NCBI RefSeq assembly: GCF_015245355.1
Contig: NZ_CP063311.1
Location: 1,013,313 to 1,077,312 of the forward strand
Direction of reading: 5' to 3'
From: Anabaenopsis elenkinii CCIBt3563
GTDB taxonomy: Bacteria > Cyanobacteriota > Cyanobacteriia > Cyanobacteriales > Nostocaceae
DNA length: 64,000 nucleotides
This document shows, one piece after another, positions 27,754 to 36,573 of the stretch (within the stretch, counting starts at the first letter, position 1; every line of letters starts with the position of its first letter). The translations under genes were made by a program, and so were the position numbers. Below the pieces are notes generated by a model. That model was not told the DNA's origin and did no database searches. It was given only the letters and a program-made list of their open reading frames with translations.

Positions 27754-29994
27754 GTGCGTAACACAAATATGAATCAAAACCAACTGGTTCATTACTCTTC
27801 AATAAAACCAGTGAATCTCAGAAGACTACCTGAAATTTTACTTCACCGACGCTTTTTTTCCCTAGGTATTTCCTGTCTATTCATGTCAGTGGCTGGCTTC
27901 TTGGCTCTGAATATCAAACCTAATTATCAAAGCTCAATGCAGATATTAGTCAACTCTAATTTATACACGGGTGCGAGAGTCAAGAATATTCCCCTAAGTG
28001 CAAATAATGAGTCAACTGATAGCTTGGGTGGCGTAACCACACCGGACTCACCAGTATTTGAACACAACAGCCAGATCAAAATGATGATGAGTTCTAAATT
28101 GCTCCAGAAAGCTGTAGATATTCTCCGCTCTGATTATCCACATATCACCTTAGAAGATATTAAAGGTAACAGTAAAAACAACAAAAAAACACCTCTAGTA
28201 GTCAACCAATTACAAGGTATATCTGGAGTTTATCAAAGTCCTAGTCAAATATTTGAAGTTTCTTTTAATGATCCTGATCCGGTAAAAACACAAAGAGTGC
28301 TGCAAGCTCTACAAAAAGTTTATCAAGAGTATAATCAACAGCAACAACAAGAACGACTACAGCAAGGACTAAGTTTTGTGAGCGCACGCTTACCTCAGAC
28401 TAAACAACATCTGAGTCAAGCTGAGAAAAACTTAGAAGATTTTCGCCACCAGCATCATCTAGTTGACCCGGAAGTAGAAAGTAAAATTCTCCTAGCATCT
28501 CTTGCTGATGTTCAAAAACAGCAACAAATTACCCGCGCACAGATCAAAGATTTACAAGCTCGGTACAATAATCTAGAACAAAAAATCGCTGAGTTATCCC
28601 AGGATGCCAAAATTGCTTCTCGTTTACAGGAATCAACTGGTTACCAATCCCTACTGGGTGCAGTGGAAAATACTCAACTAGCCATTGCTAGGGAGACAAT
28701 GCGTTATACAGAGGAGTCGCCAATCTTAGAACAGCTCAGACAGCAATATCAGAGTCAAAAGGCGCTGTTAGAGCAAGAGAGGAAAAAATTACTAGATATT
28801 AAAGATGTCCAGAATGTTAGTGACACCAGAAAATTAGCCTTCATACAAGGACAAAACGCGGAAGTTAATTCTACCCTGGTACAAGAGTTTATTCAGGTGC
28901 AAACAGTTTTGCAAGGACTGACAGCCCAAAGTAATAGTTTATCTGAATCCGAGAAACAACTCAAGTCCCAACTGAGCAAATACCCCAGCCTCATAGCTGA
29001 GTACAACCGCCTACTAACAGCAGTAGAAACTCAAAGTAGAATACTGGAGCAATTACTCCAGACTCAGCAGTTTTTGGGATTAAAGATTTCTCAGGGGGGA
29101 TTTGATTGGCAAATCTTAGAGGAACCAGCTTTAGGAAGTTCTACAAGTGACCCTAGAGCAATACTCTTGCTGGGGGGAATTGTAGTTAGTCCCATTGCGG
29201 GTATTGCCCTCTCGGTGATTTGGTCAATATCAGACCATACTATATATTCTGTTAACCAGTTACAGAAGCTGACCCAATTGAGACTACTGGGGTCAGTGCC
29301 AAAATTACCGTTCTCTGGTGTGAAAAAGCCCTTCGTGAGATGGTTTTGGCGTCAACAGGAAAATTTCCCGCCTTTGTTACAAACTAATACTTGCTTACCT
29401 GGGCACAAAAGTTTTGACATATTATACCAAAACCTGCAAATATTCCAGCATTCTCAGCCTTGCCAGTCCCTGATGTTAACCTCAGCAATCTCTAGAGAAG
29501 GTAAGACCACCTTAGCCCTGGGGCTGGCTGCAAGTGCGGCGCGGATGCATCGCCGCGTCTTATTGATTGATGCTAACTTGGATTCTCCCCACCTACACAA
29601 AAACTTCCACCTATCTAATGAATGGGGATTATCTGTGTTATTAATCGATGACACAAATACCCAAGTTCAAGATTATATCCAACCGATTCACCCCTCTATT
29701 GATATTTTGACGGCTGGCCCTACACCAGAAGACACTATGCAAGCGCTGACTCAAGAGCGAATGAGACAACTGCTGAAGTTGTTTGAGCAGACCTATGATT
29801 TAGTGCTCATTGATGCTCCGCCCATTTTGGGTACAGTGGACTCGAGAATTTTGGCATCATGCTCTCAAGCGATTGTCATGGTGTCGCGGATTGGTCAAGT
29901 GACTGCTAATCAATTAACCCAAGCTATAGAAGTTTTGAGCCAGTTAAATTTACTGGGAATTGTTGCTAACTATGGGAGTAATTCTCACGGGTAG
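27754..29994 (+). CDS. Wzc/BY-kinase-like polysaccharide copolymerase
   Basis: Inner-membrane protein (746 aa from the GTG at 27754; GAGGA at 27741-27745 supports it, though TTG 27748 and ATG 27769 are possible). An N-terminal Wzz-type domain has a membrane segment near residues 35-60. A long periplasmic coiled coil with many Gln/Glu heptads covers about 190-420. A second membrane segment lies near 465-490. A cytosolic P-loop domain has Walker A SREGKTTLAL, Walker A' LLIDANLDSPHLH and Walker B YDLVLIDAPPIL. Family role: controls polymerisation and export of exopolysaccharide. The usual C-terminal tyrosine cluster is missing; the protein ends NYGSNSHG. Confidence 0.88.
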   Translation: MRNTNMNQNQLVHYSSIKPVNLRRLPEILLHRRFFSLGISCLFMSVAGFLALNIKPNYQSSMQILVNSNLYTGARVKNIPLSANNESTDSLGGVTTPDSPVFEHNSQIKMMMSSKLLQKAVDILRSDYPHITLEDIKGNSKNNKKTPLVVNQLQGISGVYQSPSQIFEVSFNDPDPVKTQRVLQALQKVYQEYNQQQQQERLQQGLSFVSARLPQTKQHLSQAEKNLEDFRHQHHLVDPEVESKILLASLADVQKQQQITRAQIKDLQARYNNLEQKIAELSQDAKIASRLQESTGYQSLLGAVENTQLAIARETMRYTEESPILEQLRQQYQSQKALLEQERKKLLDIKDVQNVSDTRKLAFIQGQNAEVNSTLVQEFIQVQTVLQGLTAQSNSLSESEKQLKSQLSKYPSLIAEYNRLLTAVETQSRILEQLLQTQQFLGLKISQGGFDWQILEEPALGSSTSDPRAILLLGGIVVSPIAGIALSVIWSISDHTIYSVNQLQKLTQLRLLGSVPKLPFSGVKKPFVRWFWRQQENFPPLLQTNTCLPGHKSFDILYQNLQIFQHSQPCQSLMLTSAISREGKTTLALGLAASAARMHRRVLLIDANLDSPHLHKNFHLSNEWGLSVLLIDDTNTQVQDYIQPIHPSIDILTAGPTPEDTMQALTQERMRQLLKLFEQTYDLVLIDAPPILGTVDSRILASCSQAIVMVSRIGQVTANQLTQAIEVLSQLNLLGIVANYGSNSHG

Positions 29995-30109
29995 TTAAGG
30001 GATGAGGATGTAAACAAGTGGCAACTTCTCAGGTCAGATAATAGTCTCATCTGAGGTGGTAGACATCATCACAGATATTTGCTTAAATAATGTGATTTAA
30101 ATTATCCCT

Positions 30110-31255
30110 ATGAAATTTCAACTGTTATTAGGCTCTTTATGTTCCCAGCTGAAAGTACGTCATTGGTGGATAGGTATCTTTTTGTGGATGGTTTTGGTAG
30201 CCCCGGCTCAAGCATCTGTAATCCTGCGCGTGGCAATTGAGAAGGGAGTGAATCAGGTGCAAGTGGGTAGTTCCACCACCGCAGTTGTGAAGGATAGTAA
30301 GGGTAAGACTCTGGGAAAATTACCGGCGATGAGTTCATTTGCAGCCCAAAGTATCCCCGGTGGTGTGGCGCTCAATAGGTGGGAATCTGGCTTGTTTTGG
30401 ATTGCGCCGACAGATAAGGGATTTGTTTATATTGGCGATCGCTGGTATCGTGGTAAAGCCCTGGTTGTGCCCACAGATCAAGGCTTAGATGTGATTAACT
30501 GGGTTGACTTAGAAGAATATCTTTACAGTGTCATCGGTGGCGAAATGGATTCTAGATGGCCTCAGGAAGCCCTCAAAGCCCAAGCGATCGCCGCTCGTAC
30601 CTATGCACTCTACAAACGCCAGGAACGGCGCCATCATCCCACCTATGACTTAGGAGCTACTCCAGACCGTTGGCAAATTTATCCAGGAGTCGCCAGGGAA
30701 TCTCCCGCTACTTATGCCGCAGTTAATTCTACAGCGGGGAAAGTATTAACACATAACAATCAAATTATTCTTTCAGTCTTTCACGCTTGTTCTGGGGGAC
30801 ATACAGAAAATGTCGAAGATGTTTGGGGAAAACCCCTAGCTTACTTGCGTGCTGTTGAAGACTATGATCAAAATATCAGCGCTTGCAACTGGGTACAAAC
30901 CCTTTCCCCCGATGAAATTAGCTCTAAAATATCCGGTATTGGTAACGTCAAACATATGATTCCACAAGCCTTCTCACCGTTCCGAAGTGTGAAAGCTCTC
31001 AAAATTGTGGGTGACCAAGGTACAAGAGTACTCAGAGGGGAAGAGGTGCGAACTGCACTCAGACTCAGAAGCACTCGCTTTAATATCACTAAAGGCGCAA
31101 ATGGTAATTTTGTCCTCCAAGGTCTAGGGTTTGGTCATGGCCTAGGAATGAGCCAGTGGGGAGCCTATAATTTGGCTCGACAAGGAGCCAACTACCTGCA
31201 AATTTTAGGACATTACTACCAAGGGGTAACCCTGACCCCAATTAAGGCCAGGTAA
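30110..31255 (+). CDS. SpoIID/LytB domain protein
   Basis: A 381-aa exported protein. Signal peptide at 1-35 (hydrophobic WWIGIFLWMVLVAPAQAS). SpoIID core from about 130: EEYLYSVIGGEMDSRWPQEA, ALKAQAIAARTYALYKRQ, HACSGGHTENVEDVWG and, near the end, GFGHGLGMSQWGAYNLARQG. SpoIID is a lytic transglycosylase acting on peptidoglycan; in non-spore-formers related proteins remodel the cell wall. The catalytic Glu is likely that in GGEM. Monocistronic, tail to tail with the next gene. Confidence 0.9.
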   Translation: MKFQLLLGSLCSQLKVRHWWIGIFLWMVLVAPAQASVILRVAIEKGVNQVQVGSSTTAVVKDSKGKTLGKLPAMSSFAAQSIPGGVALNRWESGLFWIAPTDKGFVYIGDRWYRGKALVVPTDQGLDVINWVDLEEYLYSVIGGEMDSRWPQEALKAQAIAARTYALYKRQERRHHPTYDLGATPDRWQIYPGVARESPATYAAVNSTAGKVLTHNNQIILSVFHACSGGHTENVEDVWGKPLAYLRAVEDYDQNISACNWVQTLSPDEISSKISGIGNVKHMIPQAFSPFRSVKALKIVGDQGTRVLRGEEVRTALRLRSTRFNITKGANGNFVLQGLGFGHGLGMSQWGAYNLARQGANYLQILGHYYQGVTLTPIKAR

Positions 31256-31260
31256 GTTAT

Positions 31261-32595
31261 TTACTCTTGGCTGCCTTCCTGTAAACGCCTTTGCCATTCA
31301 GCTTCTATTTGTGCTGATAGATTGCTAGTCCCAGTACCCTCAATTTCTTGGTCGATTAAGTCGGTCTCGGTAGAATAAACTACATCTTCACTACCGATGA
31401 CCTTTTCTGTGGCAAATTGCTGTGCGTAGTCGATTTTGCGCTGTAAACTTTCCTGTGGATTTGCTAATAGTTGAGTCCGAGACAAGCGATCGCCATTACG
31501 TGCAGCAATTTTTTGATTGCGCCATTGAATCCAAAAATAACGTACTAGAGGGATACCTAAAAAACCCGCACCATAACCCAACAATAGCCAATAAATCCCC
31601 TCCACAAAAGCTACTAATCCCCCCAATTCCGCAGCCGCTGTCCCATCGGCTATTAAACCTCCCAATATTAAGGCCGCCACAAAATTGAGTACACCCAAAC
31701 CAGCAGCAAGGATAATTTGTCCCGCACCTGCAGCACTAAAACGCCAAGGATACTCTTCTAAATGGGTTGGTACTAACTCAGGGCTTGTTTCCTTGGCTTT
31801 AACTTGCAACTCTGGGAAATAATAGACAATCTGTCCTTCTGGGCTGACTTCTGGTTGTCCATGAAAACGAGTTAGCACAGGCAGCATATAATCTTCATAC
31901 TCCCGTGTATAACTTTCCCCAAGGTCATCCAGATAGGGAGCAATTTGTTCTGCTACCACAGCACCATGATGATTCCGAATCACAGTAGCGATTTCTTGCC
32001 ATCGCCGTTGTTCTAAATTAGCATTAGGATTACCATCGCCAAATAAAAAGGAAAATACAGCTTCCAAGAAATTCAAGTTACTTTCTTGCCTACTTCCTCG
32101 CTGTCTTTGATAATGCCTTTGTTGGTGGCGGGGGCGATAATTGGGGCTAAAATACCAAAATAGATCTGGGAAGGGGAAAAAGAACACCCCACCACCCCCA
32201 GAACTGCGGCCTCGATTGTTCCCATTGCGATCTGAACTCCCAGCAGTCACAATGATCATAATCGTCACAGTAATCAGGACAATAGAAATAATTAAGAAAA
32301 TCCCAAAAGAAATCCGAATCAGGTAAAAAAGAACTCCCCAGACCTTTTTCCACCATTCCTGCAACCGTATCTGCAAGTATTTCTTACGTAATATTTCCCG
32401 GAAATCTCGTGGAAATTGGTAAACAATGTCCCCTGTTTCTGCAACTTGTAAATGTCCGCCAGCATCGGAAGCCAAGGCTAATAAACCTTGTCCCGCCTCA
32501 GCTAAATTTAAGCCAGCGTGACTTGAGACATCACCAACAGTAACTCGGTAACCGAGTTTTTCTACAGCTTGCATGATGGTGGGATTAGGAGTCAC
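31261..32595 (-). CDS. Membrane protein with winged-helix-like N-terminus, unknown function
   Basis: A 444-aa protein. Residues 1-65 (MQAVEKLGYRVTVGDVSSHA, GGHLQVAETGDIVYQFP) resemble a small DNA/protein-binding helical domain. A second similar stretch (YTREYEDYMLPVLTRFHG, EGQIVYYFPEL) occurs at about 225-265. Membrane segments lie near 85-110, and two to three lie at 290-365. Between them is a Gly/Arg-rich, basic linker (RGRSSGGGGVFFF). A cyanobacterial conserved hypothetical; topology and the duplicated motif are inferred by eye. It faces the SpoIID gene tail to tail, 5 bp apart. Confidence 0.65.
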   Translation of the reverse strand: MTPNPTIMQAVEKLGYRVTVGDVSSHAGLNLAEAGQGLLALASDAGGHLQVAETGDIVYQFPRDFREILRKKYLQIRLQEWWKKVWGVLFYLIRISFGIFLIISIVLITVTIMIIVTAGSSDRNGNNRGRSSGGGGVFFFPFPDLFWYFSPNYRPRHQQRHYQRQRGSRQESNLNFLEAVFSFLFGDGNPNANLEQRRWQEIATVIRNHHGAVVAEQIAPYLDDLGESYTREYEDYMLPVLTRFHGQPEVSPEGQIVYYFPELQVKAKETSPELVPTHLEEYPWRFSAAGAGQIILAAGLGVLNFVAALILGGLIADGTAAAELGGLVAFVEGIYWLLLGYGAGFLGIPLVRYFWIQWRNQKIAARNGDRLSRTQLLANPQESLQRKIDYAQQFATEKVIGSEDVVYSTETDLIDQEIEGTGTSNLSAQIEAEWQRRLQEGSQE

Positions 32596-32742
32596 TAATC
32601 TTCCCTCCTGTGAAAATTTACTTATATCCCTCTTTCAGTATAGAGTTTTATTTTCATCTTTCCCCTGGGAGTTCCTGGTGCTGCCTTCATGTTATGATCA
32701 TGGGGCTTGGCTTGGTTAATCAGCAATTTTTCTGTTCTAAGT

Positions 32743-33222
32743 ATGGTTCAGTATACTCTCGCTCAAAGTCCAGAAATTATGCTCACTGTTTCTGGAAAGG
32801 ATTCAGCCAAAGCCCGTGATAAAGCCATGGATCAGCTGATGGAATTGATGGATGCTGGTAAGTTACCCACAGAATTGGAGGAGGGGTTTGGTCCTCAACA
32901 ATTAATTGAGGTGAAACCACAGACAAATTTCTCTGTCAGTAGTGAGGACAGTATTACAGAAGCTGTTCAGATTTTGAACAATCTGGCCACACTCAAGCTG
33001 AAGGTGCAGGAATCACGCGCCGAAGCCCTAGAAATTCGTCAGGCTATTGATGTTTTGTTTTCAGATAATGCAGTAACTGAAGAGGAAATTAATCGCCTCA
33101 AGGAAGGTTTTAAAGTCCTGAAAAACTTTGCCCAGGCTAATTTACGCTATCAGGAAGCTAGAGCTAAAGCAGAACACGCCCGGCAAATTTTAGATCAAGC
33201 TTTAAAGTCCCCTGAAAAATAA
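32743..33222 (+). CDS. Hypothetical helical protein
   Basis: A 159-aa protein from the ATG at 32743 (MVQYTLAQSPEIMLTVSGKD); an upstream in-frame TTG at 32707 lacks a ribosome site. It is predominantly alpha-helical and charged, with a possible coiled coil at the C-terminus (LKVQESRAEALEIRQAID, ARAKAEHARQILDQAL). No signal peptide. Conserved-looking but not recognised. Confidence 0.65.
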   Translation: MVQYTLAQSPEIMLTVSGKDSAKARDKAMDQLMELMDAGKLPTELEEGFGPQQLIEVKPQTNFSVSSEDSITEAVQILNNLATLKLKVQESRAEALEIRQAIDVLFSDNAVTEEEINRLKEGFKVLKNFAQANLRYQEARAKAEHARQILDQALKSPEK

Positions 33223-33224
33223 AA

Positions 33225-33256
33225 AAATAAGGAGTAGATTTATCTACTCCTTATTT
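33225..33256. terminator. Bidirectional terminator hairpin
   Basis: A 32-bp near-perfect inverted repeat: arms AAATAAGGAGTAGAT and ATCTACTCCTTATTT with a 2-nt centre. It lies between the hypothetical gene (stop 33222) and the 3' end of tRNA-Gln (33258), with A/T runs on both sides. Confidence 0.8.
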
Positions 33257-33257
33257 A

Positions 33258-33329
33258 CTGGGGCGCTAGGATTCGAACCTAGGGATGGCGGGACCAAAAC
33301 CCGCTGCCTTACCACTTGGCTACGCCCCA
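33258..33329 (-). tRNA. tRNA-Gln(TTG)
   Basis: A 72-nt cloverleaf on the minus strand: acceptor TGGGGCG/CGCCCCA with G discriminator, anticodon TTG within GGTTTTGGTCC, and T-arm AGGTTCGAATCCT. Confidence 0.97.
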
Positions 33330-33480
33330 ACGATTTACACTATGTTAATATAACAGCCTATCCCTGGGTAATGTCAAGTACCTTGAGCAGAAATTTTCGG
33401 AAATTTTCCCCTTCTGGATTTTTTTGATTGACTAGTTGCAAATTCAGTGAAATAGGATATACTAATAAAGTTGGAAATAA

Positions 33481-33564
33481 GGGCGGGTGGCGAAACTGGT
33501 AGACGCACCACACTCAAAATGTGGCGGCCTTGCGGTCATAGGAGTTCGATTCTCCTCCTGCCCA
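33481..33564 (+). tRNA. tRNA-Leu(CAA), CAST homing target
   Basis: An 84-nt class II tRNA: acceptor GGGCGGG/CCTGCCC (one G-T pair), D-loop CTGGTAGACGC, anticodon CAA in CTCAAAA, a variable arm, and T-arm AGGAGTTCGATTCTCCT. Bases 33538-33554 match the truncated-repeat spacer at 33821-33837 exactly, and GTC at 33535-33537 is a suitable type V-K PAM. The gene itself is intact; the transposon starts 34 bp after it. Confidence 0.98.
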
Positions 33565-33598
33565 TGTCAATATTCTCAGAAGTATATGTTATAGTTGG

Positions 33599-33710
33599 TG
33601 TACAGTGACTAATTATATGTCATCTGTGACTAATTGTTGTCATCGGTGACTAATTGCTGTCGCTAGAGACAAAAGAATGTATTTAGAAAGCCAGTGACAA
33701 ATTGTTGTCA
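33599..33710. repeat. tRNA-side transposon end with four TnsB-type sites
   Basis: Terminal TGTACA, then sites of the form GTGAC-TAATTn-TGTCA at 33605-33622, 33626-33642, 33646-33661 and a diverged one at 33694-33710. The sites are spaced about 20 bp apart near the tip. The consensus matches that of the opposite end. Confidence 0.9.
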
Positions 33711-33820
33711 TCGTGTTTATTGGTTTACTAAACTAGTCTATTGTAGCATTATAGCCTTGCATCTAGGCGCTTCAATAGCTTGCCTAATGTTGATTTTGCT
33801 ATTACAGCTATAGATATTAT

Positions 33821-33850
33821 GAGAATCGAACTCCTATCTTTCAACCCTCG
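33821..33850 (-). ncRNA. Delocalised homing crRNA: truncated repeat plus 17-nt tRNA-Leu spacer
   Basis: Read on the minus strand, a short repeat remnant (GGGTTGAAAG, the 3' end of the array repeat) is followed by ATAGGAGTTCGATTCTC. These 17 bases are identical to tRNA-Leu bases 33538-33554, after which the match stops. This is the arrangement described for tRNA-targeting guides of V-K elements: one truncated repeat-spacer unit apart from the array, near the transposon end. It would direct insertion next to tRNA-Leu in any recipient genome. Transcription has not been shown. Confidence 0.88.
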
Positions 33851-33901
33851 CACAAGTCTTACCGTCAATTAGATTTTTATCGTGTTTACCCACGCTTGAT
33901 T

Positions 33902-33938
33902 TTTTTAACCCACCCGGTACTAGGAGGGTTGTTGATGA
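33902..33938 (-). repeat. Degenerate CRISPR repeat
   Basis: A 37-bp sequence aligning along its whole length to the array repeat but with many changes (keeps AACCCACCC and GGTTGTTGA). It lies only 4 bp from array repeat 1, with no spacer between. A decayed terminal repeat at the trailer end. Confidence 0.75.
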
Positions 33939-33942
33939 TTGA

Positions 33943-34201
33943 CTTTCAACCCACCCCTAGTCGGGATGGTTGTTGAAACGGTTAGGGGTACTTGCGGATT
34001 GGGAGAATCCCTATCTCTTTCAACCCACCCCTAGTCGGGATGGTTGTTGAAACCTAGAATCCCTCCAAGCTAACTACAACGATGAATTGCTTTCAACCCA
34101 CCCCTAGTCGGGATGGTTGTTGAAACCAAGAAAACATGATTGAAGTTATCAAAGAATCTGAAAACTTTCAACCCACCCCTAGTCGGGATGGTTGTTGAAA
34201 C
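33943..34201 (-). CRISPR. Type V-K CRISPR array, four repeats and three spacers
   Basis: Four identical 37-bp repeats at 33943-33979, 34017-34053, 34090-34126 and 34165-34201. On the transcribed minus strand the repeat starts GTTTCAACAACCATCCCGAC and ends GGGTTGAAAG. Spacers are 37, 36 and 38 nt. Repeat sequence and orientation are close to those of the characterised Scytonema V-K element. The leader side is at 34202 and beyond, toward the tracrRNA. There are no adaptation genes, so spacers are probably acquired in trans or inherited. Confidence 0.97.
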
Positions 34202-34395
34202 CGCGCCCGTCTAGTCCCTTGCCAATACAGGTTTCCAAATGCGATTTTGGCAGACCTGTTTAAAAACTTGTTTTTTTGCTCTCAACTGAGGACATTCATT
34301 AATTCTCAAATGAGTCAAATAATTACTGGACAAGGGTTTCAAGATTTTGGCAGATCCCCCAGGGTTTTTGCCCTCGCTTTGGTTTGCCAAAAAAA
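34202..34395 (-). promoter_or_regulatory. CRISPR leader region
   Basis: About 190 bp, AT-rich with T-runs, between the first minus-strand repeat and the tracrRNA 3' part. It should hold the array promoter or be read through from the tracrRNA. No protein gene. Confidence 0.5.
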
Positions 34396-34625
34396 AATAA
34401 GAATTGGGAGGGTTCCCCCTTGGTCGGAGGTGATTCGGTAGCCACTACAGCAGTACATCCGCGCCCTTATTGCTGGGAGCGCACCTATCCTGTCCTAAGA
34501 CAGCAGCATCAGGGTGAGTAGCTACTAGGGTCAGAAAGCAAGACTATATTGCTACAGTCAAACTAACCCATATTTTTCACAATTCAGAGACTCAAAAGAG
34601 TATGAATTGCGGCGCTGTTATATCT
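34396..34625 (-). ncRNA. tracrRNA of the V-K CAST
   Basis: The minus strand from about 34625 down to 34396 closely follows the known V-K tracrRNA as I remember it. It has conserved blocks AGCGCCGCAATTCAT, GGGTTAGTTTGACTGTA, CTTGCTTTCTGACCCT, GCTCCCAGCAATAAGGGCGC and GGATGTACTGCTGTAGTGGC, and ends near GGGGGAACCCTCC. It lies between cas12k (stop 34657) and the array, as in known elements. It pairs with the crRNA repeat and is held by Cas12k. Exact ends are estimated. Confidence 0.92.
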
Positions 34626-34656
34626 ATTTTATTTTCAAGGTTCGGATATATATTTG

Positions 34657-36573
34657 TCAACTATGTTTGGTTAGTCGGAGATGATAAGCACAGAAAGCTA
34701 ATTCTTTGGCTTGATCTTGAGGACTAGCACGAGTAGGCTGTTTCCCTTCTTCTATGACAATTCCTACTTGAGCAGCTTTACTTTGAATACTCTGAATCAG
34801 TCTTCCATAACTCCATTGATGGACGTTTATTCGATACTGTTTAGCGTATTTTTTCTGGATTTCCATGGAGCCAGGACATTTTGCTTCTGCTAGAGATTGA
34901 ATTTCACTCTGGATAATCTCCCGCATATCTCCTAGCTTGGGTAAGACAATACTGCCAGCTTTGTAGGTTTGGGCGATCGCAACTATTTCTTTTGCTAATA
35001 ATCTGTCTATATACTGTCCTAACTCAGATGTGCCAAACTCATTGGATGAGAAACTTTTTTGGGCTTTATGTCGTTGGTGAGATAAATATCGCTGTTGTTT
35101 TCTTTGGCGATTCAAGAGTTCGTAATTTTCACCAAGTAGTTGTTTAATACTGCGGTAAGCTAAGATTTTATTTGCACTGGCATCGACTACGGCTACTGTG
35201 GCAGGTTTTTCTAACCCTAAGCTTACTCCCACTAAAATATGTGATTGACCTTGGTACAGGGGTTGACTAGGACGATCATAGGAATTGTTCAAGCGAGTCA
35301 GTGTTGTTTGTTTACGCTGAATAAATGCTTGCTGGTTATCGGTTAAATCACTCTTCTTCTTCATGTTGGTGAGTATTTTGGCAATCTCCTCTGCTTTCTG
35401 TTGGCGAACTTGTTCTGTGCCCTCAGCAGTCCACAGGCGATTATCAACACAGCAAGAAAGGGTCAATCGGTTAAGCCAAGGTTCACCCTTACCCTCTCCT
35501 TCTTGCCAACCTATACGACCATTTCTGAGAGTGAACAAGGCACTGGAATACTGATTTTTGCTTTTGCGTTTAGTCTGTTGGTCTTCTAAGAAGCGTTTAA
35601 ACCAGTGCAGTTGACGACTATCGCAGTATACTTCAAAAGTTAAGTCAGTCAAGCCGTTGAAGTGAACGCACAGCCTACCTTTTTCATTTTTTGACCAAAC
35701 TAGGTCTTCGTTCGTTTCAAAAATCAGGGGAAAAGGAAGAGAACTTGATCGGCTTAACAGAATATCCTGCCAGCATTTGGCTTCAGTGTTGTCTTCTGGA
35801 ACATTGGTTGTGGCGGTGAAAAGTGTTTCCAGCCATTTAGCTTTGGTTAAATCTCGACCTTTGGGAATTCGACTGGTTAACTTGTCTGTTAGCCTTTGAA
35901 TCTGTATTTCTAGCTTACGGCGACGTTGAGCAAATTTTTCTGGGTCTTCTTCTTTGTCATTCAATTTACAGCCATTTTTTAGTAGATAGCTGATGGCACT
36001 ACGGCTGAGTGTATCGTCAGTTTGTTGGTAAGCGTCAAATAATTTATGAGATACACTCTTCTCAGGATTGGAAGCTGACGCTTTTTTGGATTTCTTGGTG
36101 TTTCTTCTTTTATTTGACGAAGCGTCAGCTTCAGATGTTGGTGTTGCTGTTGTCAAAATCTCCACAGCTTTGGCGCGAATAGCTTCTAAGCTGTAACCAG
36201 TGGTTTCAACCAATTCAGCATCGCTATTGAGCATTTCTAACCAGCGTATTTTACCATCTAGCTGCTGCTGTAGTCGTTTCTGGATTGTCAACCACGACTT
36301 GTAGATGTAGTCCACTACATAAATCGCGGATGAATAACAACGGCTTGGTTGTCCGGCAAAACGAGGATCAGTTTCTAGTGGTTTGCAAAGTTTACTAACA
36401 ACGCTTGACGGCAGGTTGCCATTTTTGCGCCATTTCTCGAAATCAGGATGTTTACTAAGCTGTTGTAGTAGTTCGTTAATTAGCGGCGTGTTTAATTCTG
36501 CCATCAATTTCCAGAGTTGACGGCGGGTAGATTCACTGGCAACTAGGTGGCATTGAACGGTAATTTGACTCAT
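34657..36573 (-). CDS. cas12k: Cas12k, nuclease-dead RNA-guided DNA-binding effector
   Basis: A 638-aa effector, the family's usual small size. The RuvC-type C-terminal half is recognisable but catalytically broken: motif I reads VGVSLGLEKPATVAVVD (Ser where Asp is expected) and motif II reads IVLPKLGD (no catalytic Glu). ASPQDQAKELAFCAYH near the end corresponds to motif III. It binds crRNA and tracrRNA and recognises a GTN PAM in relatives. It recruits TniQ/TnsC/TnsB instead of cutting. It is divergent from the MerR-type gene, sharing a 72-bp promoter region. A Lys/Ser-rich linker (RRNTKKSKKASASN) lies near residue 155. Confidence 0.97.
   Translation of the reverse strand: MSQITVQCHLVASESTRRQLWKLMAELNTPLINELLQQLSKHPDFEKWRKNGNLPSSVVSKLCKPLETDPRFAGQPSRCYSSAIYVVDYIYKSWLTIQKRLQQQLDGKIRWLEMLNSDAELVETTGYSLEAIRAKAVEILTTATPTSEADASSNKRRNTKKSKKASASNPEKSVSHKLFDAYQQTDDTLSRSAISYLLKNGCKLNDKEEDPEKFAQRRRKLEIQIQRLTDKLTSRIPKGRDLTKAKWLETLFTATTNVPEDNTEAKCWQDILLSRSSSLPFPLIFETNEDLVWSKNEKGRLCVHFNGLTDLTFEVYCDSRQLHWFKRFLEDQQTKRKSKNQYSSALFTLRNGRIGWQEGEGKGEPWLNRLTLSCCVDNRLWTAEGTEQVRQQKAEEIAKILTNMKKKSDLTDNQQAFIQRKQTTLTRLNNSYDRPSQPLYQGQSHILVGVSLGLEKPATVAVVDASANKILAYRSIKQLLGENYELLNRQRKQQRYLSHQRHKAQKSFSSNEFGTSELGQYIDRLLAKEIVAIAQTYKAGSIVLPKLGDMREIIQSEIQSLAEAKCPGSMEIQKKYAKQYRINVHQWSYGRLIQSIQSKAAQVGIVIEEGKQPTRASPQDQAKELAFCAYHLRLTKHS

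Noticed and set aside
33605-33710. Regularly spaced GTGAC-TAATT repeats as a second CRISPR array
   Set aside because: Units are short, unevenly spaced and match the sites at the opposite transposon end; they are TnsB-type binding sites.
34247-34441. 64-codon open frame on the plus strand
   Set aside because: Lies across the CRISPR leader and the antisense strand of the tracrRNA; no ribosome site and no protein-like composition.
34657-36573. Could this be a TnpB/Cas12 nuclease of another subtype?
   Set aside because: RuvC motifs lack catalytic residues, and the neighbours (tracrRNA, array, tniQ-tnsC-tnsB, TGTACA ends) fit Cas12k of type V-K only.
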